Source of the DNA: Limanda limanda | Lineage: Eukaryota; Chordata; Actinopteri; Pleuronectiformes; Pleuronectidae | Assembly (NCBI RefSeq): GCF_963576545.1 | Contig: NC_083639.1 | Coordinates: 17,485,118-17,549,117 of the forward strand | Length of the DNA stretch: 64,000 bases | Reading direction: 5' to 3' | In this document: piece by piece, positions 52,101-64,000 of the stretch | Layout of the letters: every line of letters begins with the position of its first letter | How positions within the stretch are numbered: position 1 is the stretch's first letter | Program-made: the position numbers and the translations under genes | Notes under the pieces: model-generated | What the model was told of the DNA's origin: nothing | Databases searched by the model: none | Seen by the model: the letters and a program-made list of their open reading frames with translations, nothing else

Positions 52101-55100
52101 GGAGTTTCAGAAAAAGAAATTCAAGGACAGTCGGAAAAATGTGTTCAGACTGGCTTCTTGGTAACTGTAGCAACTTGGCCAGATTTCAAAGTTTGTGCAG
52201 AGTTTGTAAGGTGAAGAAACTTTAGGTGACACCCGTGCAAAAGTGAAAGGTATTAAAGATAGAAGAGAAAAGCCCGCCACCACTTACTGCAGCAGAAGCC
52301 ATGCGAGAGGAAGTGGCGGCAGCGATACATACATCTGCATCCGATGTTGGTGGGGCGTCCTCTAAATCCAGGCTATGAGAGCTAGAGTCGTGCCTGCTGC
52401 CTAGTCTGGACTTGCCTGAATGGACTCGCGTACTGGGAGACTGGCCCTGCAGAAGAAAAATACATAAAATGTCACCAAACAGGAAAATAAAACCACAGAT
52501 TTTAAGTCCTGCAAGCCGAACATGGAGTGTGTTTCGCCTCACAATTCCAAATGCTGCTCAATTGTGCTTGTTCTTTAGTTAAGGAGATAACATTTACCCC
52601 AGGAGCGTCATGTTTCCTCCACTCAGAGATTTCTTTGGAAAGCAACTCCTCAGCGCTTAGTCTCACCAATCTGAAGGGACTGACCTCGCCACCCACCACC
52701 CTGTAGAACAGACCCTGTGAAAAAACACACCAGTTATTTAACCAGTTATGGTTTTTTATGGAGGAAAACCATAAAAGCCACAGAGAGCTGCTCCACACAC
52801 AGACATTAAATATGTACTTTCCCGGGAATATGTACTGGATATGTGACAGTGCTGACTCACTTTGTTTTTGGGATCTTTCAGGTTGAACATGAGGGACCTG
52901 TATTTGTTCTTGTACTTGCTGTCAGTGCTCAGGCAGAGGTTGAACATCTCTTTCTCTATCGCAACTGCCAGCCTTGACACCTCACTCTCAGTCATCTTCA
53001 GGTCGTCACTGTCACTCACCCTGGTAATAAAGAACACAACAAAAAAGATGTGCTTTAAAGAATAAAACCAAGGATTTACTCAAAAGCTTTAGAGACAGCA
53101 AAGGTTTGCTGAAAGAGAATGGGACACACCTCTTATACAGGATGTCTGTGAGCGAGCGGCGGATGTTCTGTCTCATCTGGTTGTTGGCTGGAGGTGGCAT
53201 GGAGGACACAGGAGGTGCTGACGAAGGAGGGTGCGAGTGTCTGGATGAAGATGATGAGTGGCTGGAGGAAGGTGAAGAAACTTTAGGCGATGAGACTCTT
53301 GAAGATGAAGAGGAATGACTTCGGGATACATTGTCCTTTAGTTGCGGCTGCTTCTTAGGAATGGTGAAGTTGGACTTGACGGCTCTCAGTGCCCCCGTGA
53401 CGTGGATGGGACCTTGAGGATGGGATGATGGGGCGTGGGTGGTCGGCGGCACTGGTTTCTTGGACTTTGCTGCCGTTTTACTTGGGGGTGTCACAGGGTT
53501 CTTGGAGGTCTTTGAGCTGGAAGCTTTAGGAGTTGGCTTCTTGCCTTTTGGGGAAACCTTGGCAGCTTTAGTGGTCGGGGACTTTTTGTTGTTTGCTTTG
53601 ACTGGTGTTGCAGACGCTGGGGCAGTTTTGTCAGGAGTGTCGGTTGGTTCCTTCTCTTTCTGGGCCTGCTCACTCAGCAGCTCTTCTTCGGGAGGGGCTG
53701 AAAGTCAAGAACAAGATCAAACATTTTAAAATTATGGAATATTAAACTGAAGCAATAAGTCAGTACAGTACCAATAGAAATACATAAAATCACTTCATGT
53801 TAGATTGTTATTGAAAAAAAAATATTGTTATTGAAAAATAACAATCTATGGATTTTTTCATTTGACAACTCAAATAAAACCTGAAAATAAATGAATTGCC
53901 AAAACCTCCTCAAGCTGATACAATTTGTTTGCATACTTGGCAATCAAGGTTCAAAATTAATAGTTGACGACACTGTCCCCATGAATAGTCCTTTTTTATT
54001 TGTAGCAGTGACAGCAGCTTTGTACCGTTTATGAAGGAACATTTGAGAAAAAAATATTTTTGTTGCCAAAAAATCATTTGACAGCAACGAAAATGATGAG
54101 GTGCACTTCTGCCTCATAAACCAACATGATCCCCATATCCAGGGATCCTTAACTCAGTGAGTTACTAAGGAAGAACCAGCTCCTCACTTGAATGTGGGAT
54201 GAGCATCGACCAGTTAACTAAGATGTAGTTCAGCCCTCCTGTCACTGTAGACTAAGGCAAAAATTATCTACAACCCTGAAAATTGGATAAAAAATTTAAT
54301 GCAAAGTGGGAATCATAAGTTGAAGATTAATTACCCATATAAAACCTATACATCTAAATGTATTCATATCACAAGCTTAGCAACAAATACTATCAGCAGC
54401 TCATAAAGGGACAAACTCTGAACCCCAAAACCACTAAATCCAAGTCTTGCTTATGATTGTCATTTGAATGTATAATAAAATGTCATGAATGCATCCAACC
54501 ATCAACATCAAATGATCAGTGTAATATATGAAGCACTTTGCACCAAGATGTCAACACACTTATCAAATCCCTCTTCAGACTGTAATCTGCTCTTGCCAGT
54601 TGCTTCATCTGTCATGTCCCAGTGTAATAAAGCTGCAACAGCATAAACCCCACTTGAACACACTAGACATCTAAAACATGAACCACATTAATCCTGTTCA
54701 GAGAAACAGTTCTGAGACACAAAGCAACCATAATCAATTTCTGAGGATCATATATAGACAGAATCTAATTATCAGCAAAGGTATGGGCATGAGTCAGAAA
54801 ATTAATAGGCCACAACTTCCTCAGTGATCATTCTGGTCTCCTGACCTGCATTTATACTACATTAGCATGCATAGTCCATGCAATCAATACACTAATGCTG
54901 CCTTCAATGACCACTTATGGAGGTGAGCAAACTGGGAATGTCCACATTTCATTGCAACAAACTATCCCATCAACATTGATCAACTCTCATCTGATGCAAA
55001 ATGTGTGTGGACATCTTTTAAGTTGGATCTCTTCTGAAACTGTGCTTGGCCTTGTTCTCCCATCATCTTCTGGGGCCTTCCTGGGCTTCACTGCATTGTC

Positions 55101-58100
55101 CCTGGCTGGTCTCCTGTCACTGCAGCGGTCTAGCAGAGGTTCTTGTGCGGTTGATCACCATCGAGGGACTCCTGAGGGCCACATCTCCACAGGGTGTAGT
55201 TTGATCAGTAATAAATGCTTGTTTGCGCAGAACTGGTCAGGATATCCTACAGCAAGCCAACACTGCTCACATAATCAATCGAGGCATCCAAAAATCTGTT
55301 ATATCACCTTTTATTTTTAAGCCAGTTTCCTACGAGAAAGGATGCACTATATTCAATATGAATCAAAAAAGTAGAAAAAGTTTGTTACCCACAAACTTAG
55401 GGCAGGAAAAACACACGGTTGTCTAACAACCGTGTGTTTTTATCAGCTCAATATGAGGTTACGTTAGCTTCGTTGGTCCACTTCAACATGGGGGAATATT
55501 GAAACACCTACCTGTCAGAGGGAGAGGGGGAGGGACCTGTTTTTGGGACCAACAGCTGAGCTGATGAACCCAGGAAGTAGACTCATACAGGCAAATAGAG
55601 CAGGTCAATTTAACTCAGTCCACACACACACACACACAAGCACCATCCCATTCATCACATCCATACATCACAAAGCATCAGTCAGCTGACCGCTCTCAAT
55701 TTCAGATTAGTGCCCTGCTTTCCTCTCTGCCACACGGTTCTTCACAGGTTTTCATCAACAAACCTGCAATTTACGTGAAAGCTTTTCAAAAAGGGAACTC
55801 TGAGGATTTAGCGTTAGACTTCGGGTAGAGTTGAGCCTCTCACTCGTATAGAAAGTGCAGTTGAAATCAGTGCAGCAGATATCGAGGTATGCTGTCTTTT
55901 AGTCCTTAACGTGGGTCAAGAGCCAAAAATGCTGGATTCTATAATTCTCAAAGCCTTCATCTTTACACTGCCTCTGGTTTGTAACACAGACTGTGTAGAA
56001 TTTAAAGTCTCAGAGCCTCAGCTGAGATAGTTTCCCAGACTGCACAAAGCTCCTGCAGAGCCACAGAACACACTGTATAACTTGTTGCACAGGCCGGGTG
56101 GTTCTCTACTGACAGTGTGCCATCTACAGAGTGCCCCTTTCAAAATAAAAGTCCTTTGGATTATTGAATATTTACACAACACCACACTTACCTTTTCCAC
56201 AGCTGCCAACATTTCATTAACAAACTTTACATAGATTAAACTCACAACACCTTGGAAAGCAGTCGATGCTCTAGTGTACAGATGAGTTCATGTTCTTCCC
56301 CAAATGCACTGATCATATCTAAATTGTGTTAGCAGGACAGGAACCACATTTATCATGGAAAAACAACATTGTGGTTTCGACAACAGCTTTAGACCTTCAA
56401 AGAGATACATACACTTTTTGTTTAACACTGATGGTGATATGGGTGTAGTCTTTTCTGGTGTTGCGGCAATGTAATTATGGTCGCTGGACCAGGATGCAGT
56501 GGCTGGCGGGGGCGGGTGTTCCTCAGCATGCTCATCTTCGTCATCCTCATCTGGATCAGGACTGTAGTCTTCATCAGAATCGGAATCGGAATCGTCCCGG
56601 GTCGTCTTCTGTGTCTGCTTCCCACCAGAGGTGCTCCTCTGTGAGGATGGAAGAAACATACATTTAGGTCTTTTAGTAACACCACAGTGAACATGGTTGA
56701 TTAAGACGAATGTCAAAATAAAGAAATGTTTGACATGAGCTCTGTGGGTTTTAAAGAGCAGATTCCCAATGTGACAAACTGTTAAATACCAGGGCAACCT
56801 ACACCTGGTTTAATCACCGACACTTGCCTTGTTTCTGTCTGGTCTTTTTTAACCACTGTACACTGTGTGCATAGTATAACTAACAGGAGTAACTTGATGG
56901 CATTTCCACACACTTCAGCAGCATCTGACAAGCACCATCTAAACTTCTGATGTGGAAATACACATACACTAGACCAAAGGATTCTTGGCAGGTACATTTA
57001 CAGGTCAGGGCCAGTGAGGCAAAACTTAATTTCAGACACTTTATGAGAGCAAGTTCATCAATGTCTGGCTTTCTACAAGTAGCAATAATTCAAGTGTTAA
57101 AACTCTATGAAGAGTGTTTCCGTGAGCCCACAATTCATTCATGTATAGATAAAATGTCTCATGCATTATTGTTTTCTCTGTGATCCTTTGAGAGCTCAAG
57201 CTCACAGCCAACCGGAGCTTTCAGAGTAATAAGAGAACAGGAATTTTTTTTAATGCTGTAAAGAGAATTAAAGAAGCACGATTTGCAACAACTAAAACCA
57301 CAGAAACTTCCCTAAAAGGAAGAATTAACTATTCAACACAAGACTAGGACTAACGGTTCTTAGAGGGACCATAGACAAAATTATGTTCATATTCCGCAAA
57401 TACAAGATTTGAAAAGTAAAAGAAAGAAAAGTGGATGTTGATATATACTAGTTATATATTTAAGTCTATAGCTAAGAGTTTTCCCCTCACTGTATTGCAT
57501 AATACTTATCTGTATAAATGATGCAGGACATTAGAAATAAAGCGTGTGAGGACAAATGCATAATAACAGTTTGTAACTTATCTGGTATAAAGGCAAGGAA
57601 GTTAAAGTAATTTCATTTTCAAGTTTCTATTGAATAAAACAGGCATAATGCAATATTTCAAGTGTAAATGGGAAGATTATTCACTTTCACAATTCATGGC
57701 AATTCATCTATAAAATTACTTTAACTGAAAAGAGTCATTGAATTAAATTCAGAGCCTTGACAGCTGAACCTAATGCCCCCAGGAGCTGGTTCCTAATGGA
57801 GCACAAGTTAAATGTCAGTTTTTTTCGACAAATTTTGGATTTCTGCACATTGAATTTGTATCTTCAAACAGGCACTTCAACATCTGAATATTCTCTCACC
57901 AGAGAGCAACGCCTGCCAATTACCATGTGTTGAATATTTTTGCTTAAACGTTAAACCAGTATTTCGTTCTGAAGCAGTCAGAGCAAAACAAATTGAAACT
58001 GCCAGGACCATCATTAGAACAGGATTTCAAACGAATTTGATGTGTAAAATGTAGTAAAAATATATACACAATTTATCTTATGATTCAAATTATCCACAGA

Positions 58101-61100
58101 CAGGACATACATACACAACTCTCCCATGTTGGATGTAACTTCTTACGCTAATAGACTGAACATTCAGGCAAGAAAATGTATTTCAGGAAATTCAACTGTT
58201 CAGACAAGAAAACTGAAATAGTACATCTCCATGTCTATGTCATGGACAGACTGGCAGTTACACACGGAATCGAAGAATGTTCTTTCCATTGTTGATACTG
58301 ACATTATACTTAACACAGATGTTGCATTGGATACTCTAGACAGCTAATTCGGTGAAAGGCGTGAACATTCCTGCAGGAAGACCAAAGGCCATCACTTCAG
58401 ATGGTCCAAGTTACCTTAGGTGTTGAGTTGGTTTTCTGTTCCTTCTGGTTGGGCTCTTTGACATCGGTGATCGACTTCATGGCTGCCGCAGCGTGTCTCA
58501 GGATACAGTCGTTCCCACAGTACACTGAATCTGGCTGGGCGCTATTCTCACAACCAGGCCCGATACATTTTGGAGAGGACTCCTCGGCCTTCTGTTCGGC
58601 CTTCTCCTCTGACACCTCCACTGCCTTCTGACTGGTCTTCTCCTCTGACACCTCTGCTACTGTTGATGTATTCACCTCCACGTTGGATGCCACTTTAGGC
58701 TCCGGGACAGGGGCTGCTTTCTGCTGTGCTGTGGGCGCTGCCTTCTTCTCCACCATGGGTGTCGTCTTCTGGTCTGCTTTTGGCCCGGCTGTCTGCTGTA
58801 GTGCCTGTTCCAGTGCAGTGCAAAATAAAATATACAGCCAATGACGAATATTGTCATTTAGTATGGTGTTACAATACCTTTAACATACATTTAATTGATC
58901 TAGTTTTTTTTGGAAATATGTATACCATTCTTAGTAAAGACACTTTCAGTTTGAAGTGGTTAGATGCTCTGTGCTCAAACTATGCCTTCAACCATTGGAT
59001 TGTAGAAAGACATTTATATAATCATGTCAACAAGAAAGCAGATGCCATTGGACTTAAATTTAAAGGTCCTAATCTCCATTATAAAATATATTAGCGCTAC
59101 CCATTTAGACTCAAAATACAGCAATAGTTCAAATAACTGGAAGACATAAATACACATCCCACCTCAGCTCTTTGGCAGTGATGAAATAAAAATATTTGTT
59201 CTAGTATGAATTGTTAAAGTTCACAATGGTATAATTGTAATGTTTAAATTTTGATTATCGGAACAACATTTTACATGCACATTGAACAATGCACACACCA
59301 ACTCAGCCAGTGGCAACTCTCACATGGACTGACTGTCATTATTCCGACTACTGACCTTATTCTGAATAAGACATAAGACATTATGTTTACACACATTGCG
59401 AATAGAATAGTCCATTCATATTTCTTACTCCAACAGAGTTTCTCATTAATTATCTGTAGCTGTGGCCAGCCATACTTTAACTTTTCCTGCAAGTTTCATA
59501 ATGAACCATTTCTCATTAACACAAGAGATCTGAGTTGGATCCGTTACTGCATTGCATAGCTCTATATAGTCTCTCACAAGAACTTCTTTCCCGCTTTATT
59601 CTGTGAATCTGATGTCCGTGGTAACGGTGTTCATGTGCACCACAGCTACCACCACAGCTACCACCATAGGTTGAATTACTTCTGTGTGTGGTCTAATTAG
59701 GGTTAAAGTAATAAGAAATGTCACTTACATGGCAGTGTCTTATTTAAACTATTGGTTTTATCTGGTTAATATCAGGATATATGTGTCAATGTATACTTGT
59801 CCAATGATTCAATGGCTATCCTCATAAAGGCAGCGATATTTTAAGCATTTAAGTTGGAATCAGTATCAAGGACCTACCGGCTGAAAGATCTTTATCTTCT
59901 TTTTCCCATTTGGATTAGTAGCTTTCTCTATCCTGCCTTTGATGCCCATATCCTCTGATGTCCTTTCTTCATGTCCGGTTGATATGGATGACAGAGGTGT
60001 TGCAACAGCCTGACCATTGTCTGCTGTACTTGTGTAAGCTTTCTCGCCAGTTGCATACAAGATCCCAGCAGAAGCAGCATCAGCTCTGAGCCTCCCGGCC
60101 TCTGCATTTGTCGAGAGGCCTGTCGTCGCAGGCCTTACCACCTGATTTTTCTTAGCAGTACAGTTTGGACAGATGTAGTCCTCCCCGTTTCTCTCCATCA
60201 GGCGCCCGCGAGCCTCAGTGATTCCCACACAGTCTCCGTGGAACCATTCCTCACAGCGGTCACAGCAGATCATAAACCTAGTGAGGACAGGACATTTGTA
60301 GTGCAGCTTCTTCAAAACACGATGCTCAACACAAACCTAATTATTTCAAACTGAAGGGAAACCTGATGCAACGGATGTTAGTTACACAGAACTATATGGT
60401 TTGTTACATCTGATTATCTGTGCATCTACCTGGAAGGGCTTAGTTGCAAACTGTTTTGAGATGGAAGTGCAAGCGCTCACAAACACTACTAGGCAGGGGA
60501 TAGGACAAACCATCTGTCTACAATGGTTGCTGAAACCAATCAGGAGAAGAGCAAAGACCCTTTATTCCACCAAGAATACCCTTTAGTGTTGTTCTGTGCT
60601 CTTCTTTAGAAGAAGAAATACTCTCCAGTAGTGATATAACTGATCCTATTGTATTGCTTTCCAAAATCACTGCTTTTGTTTTAAGCAGACCTGTATTGGA
60701 GAACAGCCTATATTTCTAAGTCCTTGTGATCTATAAGTATGATTGACCATGTTTAATCGAGCAGCCTCATTTTGATTCACTCCTGTGAATAACAGCAGCA
60801 GCAGAGGGAGGACTGACATTGACTTGTATGTGCTCTTATTGTCTCTAATCTTCACTCAGGAATATATAAATCTAAAGACATGTGGGATTTGTTTCCAGTG
60901 ACACATTGAGTTAATAGGGCCTCTACTGTGGTAAACACTGTTGCTGCTTTAGAAACACTATTAAATTGTTTTGTCAGGTTCAGAAAATGTAATTAAAAAA
61001 ATTAAAATATAAGACACTGGAACTTCCAGCGGTGGATTTATAATCATTATGTGTCTCCACATCCAACATTTAATCTTTGGTTTAGAGTTGTGATTATCCT

Positions 61101-63294
61101 GTCAGTCATTTTCTTCTGCTTTGTGAGTAACAAAGTTAATTTTCATTCTTAAATTCAATTCCAAATTCTTTAGTTCCTTGTTTTCACTCCATGTAAACAT
61201 GTAGCTGCCCCTTGAGCAGCTACATTTTCACCACTTGCTGGCTACAACATATGCTACAGCAGCCTACACTAGGAGTTACCATAGTTGTTTCTCATTAATG
61301 TCACACCTTAAACAAATGTAGCAGCTGGTAGTTGCTCCTGCCTAAGACAGTTTCACAGGAAAATACCTTGGGGCCTTAAAGATAGATTTTCCCTGTTTTG
61401 CCAAGAACCTCAGCCAAGTCTAGGTTGTAATATGCTGCTACTTTTCAAGGCAGGCTGGAGGCAAAAGTAACTCAGAAGCGTAAAGCGACTTGATGAGCTG
61501 GCCTTACTGGTGCAAGATGGTTAGCATGCCAATTTCATTAAAAGAAAGTAAGCGATTGAAAATGAAGCAAGAATATAGTTAATGTTGGTGTTTTTCACAA
61601 GTGGCAAGTTAATGAATAAAGGCGGATGCTGAGCGTGCAACATATCTGATGAAATTGTGAGTTAACAGCTGTTAATGCAATCATTGGCAATGTAGCAATG
61701 AAAATAACTTACATATCACCCCTTAAGAATAAAAACAAAACAAAACTGGCTCAATGTCAAAAAGCAGAAGTTAAACTTAATTAAAGTGACGTCCTACAGT
61801 TGCACATTATCTTCAACATCTTCTAAGCAATCATATAAAAGAAACAACTATTAAGCAACAATTAATAAAAAATACCTTTTGTTGTGTTTCTGGCGACAGA
61901 TGCAGTAAAGTGCATTGGGATCATATCCTCCCTCGTCAGAATCCATGGATGATGAAGACGAAGATGTCGAAGATTCATTCTCATCGTCCTCCTCATCATT
62001 GTCCTCTTGCGTCTGGGGATTGCGAGTGTTTCCAGCAGCTGGGGGTGCTTTAGGGATAGTTTCGATCTTGATGGGAGTGGTGCACTTGTTGGGAGGAGCT
62101 TTAACAGGGGTAGTGTTCTTATTGGCTTCCTTCTTTTTGTTGACATAAGTTCTTATTGGTCCACGTTTTACCACCATTGATGTAGCTTCGTCTTCTTCGC
62201 TATCCTCATCAGATTCTTCATCCGTTTCTGCTTCGTCATTTGTCTCTTCTTGTTTGTCTATCTCCTCAGGCAACTTTTTCTTCGCAGAGCCCTGCTCTGG
62301 GGGAGGCTCTGCAGTATCAGTACTCCCTGCATGTGTGGGTAGGGAATCATTTTTTTCCTCTTCGGTGCTATCCTGTAGCTGGTCTTTCTGGATAGCATCT
62401 CTGCTGTCCTCCTCATTGTCAGAGCTGCCCTCATCGTTGGCTGTGGCTCCACCACTTCCTCTGGTCACTCTGCCACTTCGGGTTTGCCTCTGAGTTTGCT
62501 TCCTTGTGCTGCTTCGCGTCCTCCTCTCTGGGGACTCTGCCTTATCATCTGCAGCCTTGCTGTCAGCATTACCATCGAAGCTGGCCTCTGAGGCGGTTTC
62601 AACATCGGTTGGGGTTTGGGAAGGGGGATCTCCACTTTCCAGACTGGGAGGGGTACTCTTTCTCGAACCTCTTTTCGCTGTCAAGAGGAATTCTTCGAGT
62701 TTGTCAGTCCGCTTCGACTGCCTACCGCTGCGCCTTACAGCACAGCGGCTGTCAGAGTTATTAGTTGCTGCTTCCACTGGCATTTCTCTCTTTGCAACAG
62801 TGGACTGACGGAAACCCCAAGTCTTCCTTATCTCACTGCTGGCCCTGGAAGATTTATCTGGCTCCTCTAGAGTCTCATTGGACACATTTTCAGTTTCAGC
62901 CAGTTCACGATCCTCCTCTCCAATACCTGTCGACAGAAAATCAGAAAAGAAAACAATCATGGCCTGTAATCACAAGAGTGCAACGTAGCAACACTGCCAA
63001 GAAAATTACTTGAATTGTTTTGTGATCACATAAAAATATAAATCAAGACCCATTTGAAAATTATTCATTGACTTGGATTGGACCCCTTCATACAGTTTCA
63101 CCCAAAATTAAAACCACTCAAGATCCTAGAACCTCACACCACCATTGTGCCAACTATTGCTAAAACATTCCCACCCCTTTCTCATGAAGGAAAAGAAGCT
63201 CAACCAAGGTACCTTGAGAGCAGCTATCCATGCGGTCCTGGCTCTGCTCTGGCACTGGAGCTAGAGAGAGCTCAGGGCTCACATTCTCCTCCAT
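45410..63294 (-). CDS. dido1: death inducer-obliterator 1, long (Dido3-type) isoform
   Basis: Fifteen coding exons, in transcript order: 63294-63213, 62926-61876, 60277-59878, 58804-58415, 56638-56413, 53697-53130, 53020-52861, 52714-52598, 52446-52288, 51955-51808, 51711-51219, 51008-50861, 50718-50629, 50528-50333 and 49107-45410. All have GT-AG borders and consistent phases, giving 7926 nt and 2641 residues (human Dido3 is about 2240). DIDO1 is a nuclear reader of H3K4me3 linked to RNA polymerase II elongation, centrosome function and stem-cell differentiation. Visible in order: a basic N-terminal segment (RKTWGFRQSTVAKRE), PHD finger (about 366-420), a second Cys-rich CIGPGC..CGNDC motif, TFIIS-like central domain (about 888-1000), the HLFDLNCKICTGQ motif, SPOC domain (about 1284-1425), then a proline-rich and Arg/Glu/Asp-rich tail. 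The 5' UTR exons probably lie beyond the window. Confidence 0.94.
50333..51008 (-). CDS. dido1: dido1 exons 12-14: SPOC domain
   Basis: Exons 51008-50861, 50718-50629 and 50528-50333 encode IWKGFINMQTVAKFVTKAY, DLPDTIHIGGRISPHTVWDY and ELCLIRFHPATEEEEAAYVS plus FGVVANNNRRIKDLYLIPL. This is a complete SPOC domain, a protein-interaction module that in several family members binds the phosphorylated Pol II CTD. Exon 15 supplies its last strands (ARPNLLLGLLICQ). Confidence 0.94.
51219..51711 (-). CDS. dido1: dido1 exon 11: linker to SPOC
   Basis: 493 nt. It begins QKMEDEPASKKAKLS, matching the EDEPAPKKQKLS segment of mammalian DIDO1, and contains the SVSITRRDPRMARHSSAVTV segment. The rest is Pro/Ser/Ala-rich and likely disordered. 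Confidence 0.88.
51808..52446 (-). CDS. dido1: dido1 exons 9-10
   Basis: Exon 9 (52446-52288) is Ser-rich with the LDLEDAPPTSDAD motif. It has two in-phase donors, GTATGT at 52332 and GTAAGT at 52287, 45 nt apart. Exon 10 (51955-51808) carries NNVLDIFSNMLKDTTSEHR and HLFDLNCKICTG, strongly conserved in DIDO1. Confidence 0.88.
52598..53697 (-). CDS. dido1: dido1 exons 6-8: linker and TFIIS-like central domain
   Basis: Exon 6 (53697-53130) is a Lys/Pro/Ser-rich linker ending in the domain start MRQNIRRSLTDILYKR. Exon 7 (53020-52861) has SDSDDLKMTESEV and KEMFNLCLSTDSKYKNKYRS. Exon 8 (52714-52598) has GLFYRVVGGEVSPFRLVRLS and EELLSKEISEWR. Together they form the TFIIS domain II-like module (about 888-1000) known to mediate DIDO contact with RNA polymerase II. 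Confidence 0.93.
55407..55441. repeat. perfect 16-bp inverted repeat with 3-nt loop (dido1 intron 5)
   Basis: Arms 55407-55422 and 55426-55441 are exact reverse complements (AAAAACACACGGTTGT and its complement) around the loop CTA. The hairpin lies inside the 2.7-kb intron between dido1 exons 5 and 6. Its role is unknown. Confidence 0.85.
56413..56638 (-). CDS. dido1: dido1 exon 5
   Basis: 226 nt encoding a Ser/Asp-rich stretch (DDSDSDSDEDYSPDPDEDDE) and the conserved WSSDHNYIAATPEKT motif. The donor GTATGT follows AACAAAAAGT; phase 1 is required to join exon 6. Reading through this donor would add about 40 residues and stop near 56288, which could give a short Dido1-like isoform. Confidence 0.85.
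58415..58804 (-). CDS. dido1: dido1 exon 4: second cysteine-rich motif
   Basis: 390 nt, 130 codons, phase 0 at both ends. A low-complexity Ala/Lys/Glu segment contains two EVSEEK(T/A) repeats. It is followed by CIGPGC, QPDSVYC and GNDCILRHAAAAMK, which match a conserved DIDO1 segment C-terminal to the PHD finger. Confidence 0.9.
59878..62926 (-). CDS. dido1: dido1 exons 2-3: acidic N-terminus and PHD finger
   Basis: Exon 2 (62926-61876) holds the conserved RKTWGFRQST segment, the RRSGRQSKRT motif and long Glu/Asp/Ser-rich stretches. It ends inside the PHD finger, and exon 3 (60277-59878) completes it. PHD ligands visible are C369, C371, C383, C386, H391, C394, C414 and C417. The cage aromatic W389 is present, and the sequence CCDRCEEWFHGDCVGI is nearly identical to mammalian DIDO1, so H3K4me3 binding is expected. 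Exon 3 ends with the conserved IKGRIEKATNPNGKKK-type segment. Confidence 0.94.
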
Positions 63295-64000
63295 AGATGA
63301 TGGAGTCAATCACTACTTTCAAACTCAATTTCTACAGTTAAGAGAAGAGCACAAAAGACCAGCTATGAATAACCTTTGTCAGTTCATAATATGACAAATA
63401 CTGAGGGTGAAAGGGTAACAGATTTATATTAATTAGCCAGTACAGGGATTGTCTTAAAACGCAGAAATGTTTTTTTCTGCTATATTCTGGCTCCAGAATA
63501 GAGTAACAAACAAGTTATATTTGTGCAGATTAGAAGCCATACAACATAAGGAGGAGGAGACGCAATACCAAGAGGAAAACTAACCGAATAATGTATAGGG
63601 TTATCAGCCTGAAAAATTACACATCTAGGGCTGCACGATATAAGGGAAAATTGCGATAACATTGTTGAACGTTGTTAAGACGATATGACTTGAGATAAAT
63701 AAACAAAATATATAGTGTTAAAGTCGTTCAGCTTTTGGTTTGTTGGTAACATAGACCTACCATACAGTAAGTGGTCTATGCTGACATAGAAAAAATGAAA
63801 TGTATTATTTCCATTCCAAAATGGTTTTATTGAATTGACACAGGGCCTGCGGACAGCTGCACAGCCTGGACCCAGCACCACCAAGTCCAACTGGATCCGC
63901 CTACAGGGATCATTTGGGGTCTTTTCATACATGTTTGGACTGTAGAGAAGTTATGTATACAGTAATTTACTGCTCCTCTGGGTCTATCATTCACACTGTG

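Overview
The window is nuclear DNA from a ray-finned (teleost) fish. Three observations support this: genes with GT-AG introns of vertebrate type, very dense CA/GT and CT microsatellites, and several dispersed repeat families that I recognise from teleost genomes. The species cannot be named from the sequence. No tRNA, rRNA, CRISPR array, operon or bacterial-type feature was seen.

Layout. Positions 1-30.5 kb form a gene-poor stretch in which I could not support any protein-coding exon. It holds microsatellites, a CpG/ETS/YY1-motif-rich repeat-like block (2.2-4.4 kb), a candidate solo LTR (16.5-16.9 kb), a Tc1/mariner-type element with intact terminal repeats and a broken transposase remnant (19.0-20.3 kb), and several MITE-like repeats. 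Positions 30.7-33.9 kb carry kcnk15, a TASK-type two-pore potassium channel, on the minus strand in two coding exons. Positions 34-39.5 kb are intergenic, with a LINE 3' end, a TTAA-flanked MITE-like element, a hAT terminus and other repeats. Positions 39.6-43.2 kb carry an opioid growth factor receptor gene (ogfr) on the plus strand in nine coding exons. A LINE 3' fragment lies between it and the next gene. Positions 45.4-63.3 kb carry dido1 (death inducer-obliterator 1) on the minus strand in fifteen coding exons, encoding about 2641 residues with PHD, TFIIS-like and SPOC domains and a huge proline-rich and Arg/Glu/Asp-rich last exon. ogfr and dido1 are convergent. Both lie in human 20q13.33, so the pairing is conserved synteny; human KCNK15 is also on 20q.

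The three genes do not form a pathway: a plasma-membrane background K+ channel, a nuclear-envelope or nuclear peptide receptor, and a chromatin/transcription-elongation reader. The most interesting details are a GC-AG intron in kcnk15, a tandem duplication of a tiny in-frame exon with its intron flanks inside ogfr, coding minisatellites in dido1, a perfect 16-bp hairpin in a dido1 intron, and several well-delimited non-autonomous transposons. I found no convincing new multi-gene system.
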